A stretch of DNA of 5,518 bases from contig JAIBDA010000088.1 of NCBI GenBank assembly GCA_024679635.1, positions 1 through 5,518 on the forward strand. Direction: 5' to 3'. Below are positions 5,224 to 5,518 of this stretch, piece by piece. The notes under the pieces were generated by a model, which ran no database searches, had not been told where the DNA came from, and saw nothing but the letters and a program-made list of their open reading frames with translations. The translations under genes were made by a program, and so were the position numbers. The stretch is from Amphritea sp. (lineage in GTDB: Bacteria > Pseudomonadota > Gammaproteobacteria > Pseudomonadales > Nitrincolaceae). The stretch's first letter is position 1; every line of letters begins with the position of its first letter.

Positions 5224-5460
5224 GGATATTATCATGTATATAAGTAGTTGTTTTGTATAGGTTTTTCATCAATAAATCGAACTGTAGTAGGTGTGATTGG
5301 ATTTCTATTTAACTTATTGATAAATAAGGAGTTATTTATTAAATGTGGTGATTATATTTTTCTATAGAGGGAGGGTGATTAAGAGAATATACCTATCAAA
5401 ATTCAGCTATTGATTAATCTAAAACTAATTATTGATTTGTAGTGGGAGTATTTGAAGGTA

Positions 5461-5481
5461 CGACGTACTTAAAGTACGTCG
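5461..5481. repeat. Perfect 10-bp inverted repeat before the edge gene
   Basis: CGACGTACTT (5461-5470) is followed after one A by AAGTACGTCG (5472-5481). As RNA this would be an 8-bp stem with a TTAAA loop. As DNA it is a dyad suited to a dimeric regulator. There is no T-run after it, so terminator function is unlikely. It ends 34 bp before the ATG at the window edge, which suggests an operator or a 5'-leader hairpin for that gene. Confidence 0.7.
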
Positions 5482-5497
5482 CTCAGTGTTATATGCC

Positions 5498-5506
5498 AGG
5501 AAGGGG
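5498..5506 (+). promoter_or_regulatory. Ribosome binding site (AGGAAGGGG) for the gene at the right edge
   Basis: This purine-rich stretch ends 9 nt before the ATG at 5516-5518, with an A/T-only gap, a good context for translation initiation. Confidence 0.5.
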
Positions 5507-5515
5507 ATATAAAAA

Positions 5516-5518
5516 ATG
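5516..5518 (+). CDS. Start codon of a gene continuing beyond the right edge
   Basis: Only the ATG is visible, so nothing can be said about the product. The call rests on the ribosome site upstream and the operator-like palindrome at 5461-5481. The gene would diverge from the 85-aa orphan across about 370 bp of mostly AT-rich DNA. Confidence 0.4.

Larger units (their letters stand above)
5158..5460. other. AT-rich intergenic stretch (about 25% G+C), no gene seen
   Basis: Hand counting gives 75 G+C in the 300 bases 5161-5460, clearly lower than the flanking sequence. No frame on either strand has both a ribosome site and more than about 20 codons. It contains the orphan's promoter, two copies of TGATTAATC (5203-5211 and 5411-5419), and two copies of ATTGATT 22 bp apart (5409-5415 and 5431-5437). 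An AAGGAG at 5326-5331 leads only to a two-codon ORF. Such DNA is a typical target for H-NS-like silencers and is common at borders of acquired DNA; both points are inference. Confidence 0.7.

Noticed and set aside
5343..5351. AAGGAG (5326-5331) followed by ATG-TGG-TGA, a minimal Met-Trp ORF
   Set aside because: The spacing of 11 nt is long and the ORF is two codons. A GTG start at 5345 gives only 22 residues with 13-nt spacing. Probably chance in AT-rich DNA.
5461..5481. Palindrome as an intrinsic terminator
   Set aside because: It is not followed by a T-run on either strand and no gene ends just before it on the plus strand.
1..5518. CRISPR arrays, tRNA or rRNA genes, insertion-sequence ends
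   Set aside because: No regularly spaced repeats, no tRNA-like cloverleaf or rRNA segment, and no transposase frame or terminal inverted repeats were seen.

Overview
The window looks like chromosomal DNA of a free-living gammaproteobacterium, perhaps a marine Oceanospirillales-type lineage. That rests on the mix of PqiA/PqiB, a YniA-type fructosamine kinase, a PdxH whose active-site residues line up with E. coli PdxH, a SlyD-type FKBP and a Pmp3-family peptide. The species cannot be told from the sequence.

Left part (1-1637, minus strand): a paraquat-inducible (Pqi) lipid-transport operon read right to left. Two half-length PqiA membrane proteins, each with one Zn-ribbon and one four-helix domain, stand in for the single double-domain PqiA of E. 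coli. They are followed by the start of PqiB, an MCE-domain protein that runs off the left edge. All three genes overlap by 4-8 nt, so they are almost certainly co-transcribed.

Middle part (1675-4654, plus strand): diverging from pqiA across only 37 bp is a row of compact housekeeping genes. In order they are a fructosamine/ketosamine kinase-family protein, pyridoxamine 5'-phosphate oxidase (pdxH), a carboxylesterase/phospholipase-type alpha/beta hydrolase, a short SlyD-like peptidyl-prolyl isomerase and a 64-aa YqaE/Pmp3 membrane peptide. Gaps are 0-39 nt, which suggests one or a few polycistronic transcripts.

Right part (4655-5518): the gene row ends in a 232-bp gap with two hairpins between convergent genes. 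Next comes an 85-aa minus-strand orphan with a strong ribosome binding site and a recognisable promoter. After that is about 300 bp of very AT-rich DNA (about 25% G+C by hand count) with several palindromes and short repeats. The window closes with a perfect 10-bp inverted repeat, a purine-rich ribosome binding site and an ATG that is the last codon in view, so another gene probably begins there.

The core genes are ordinary. The unexplained part is the right end: the composition shift, tiled palindromes over the orphan's promoter, a perfect operator-like palindrome before the edge gene, and the unassigned 85-aa protein. Together these look like the border of an accessory region. No complete new system can be demonstrated from what is visible here.
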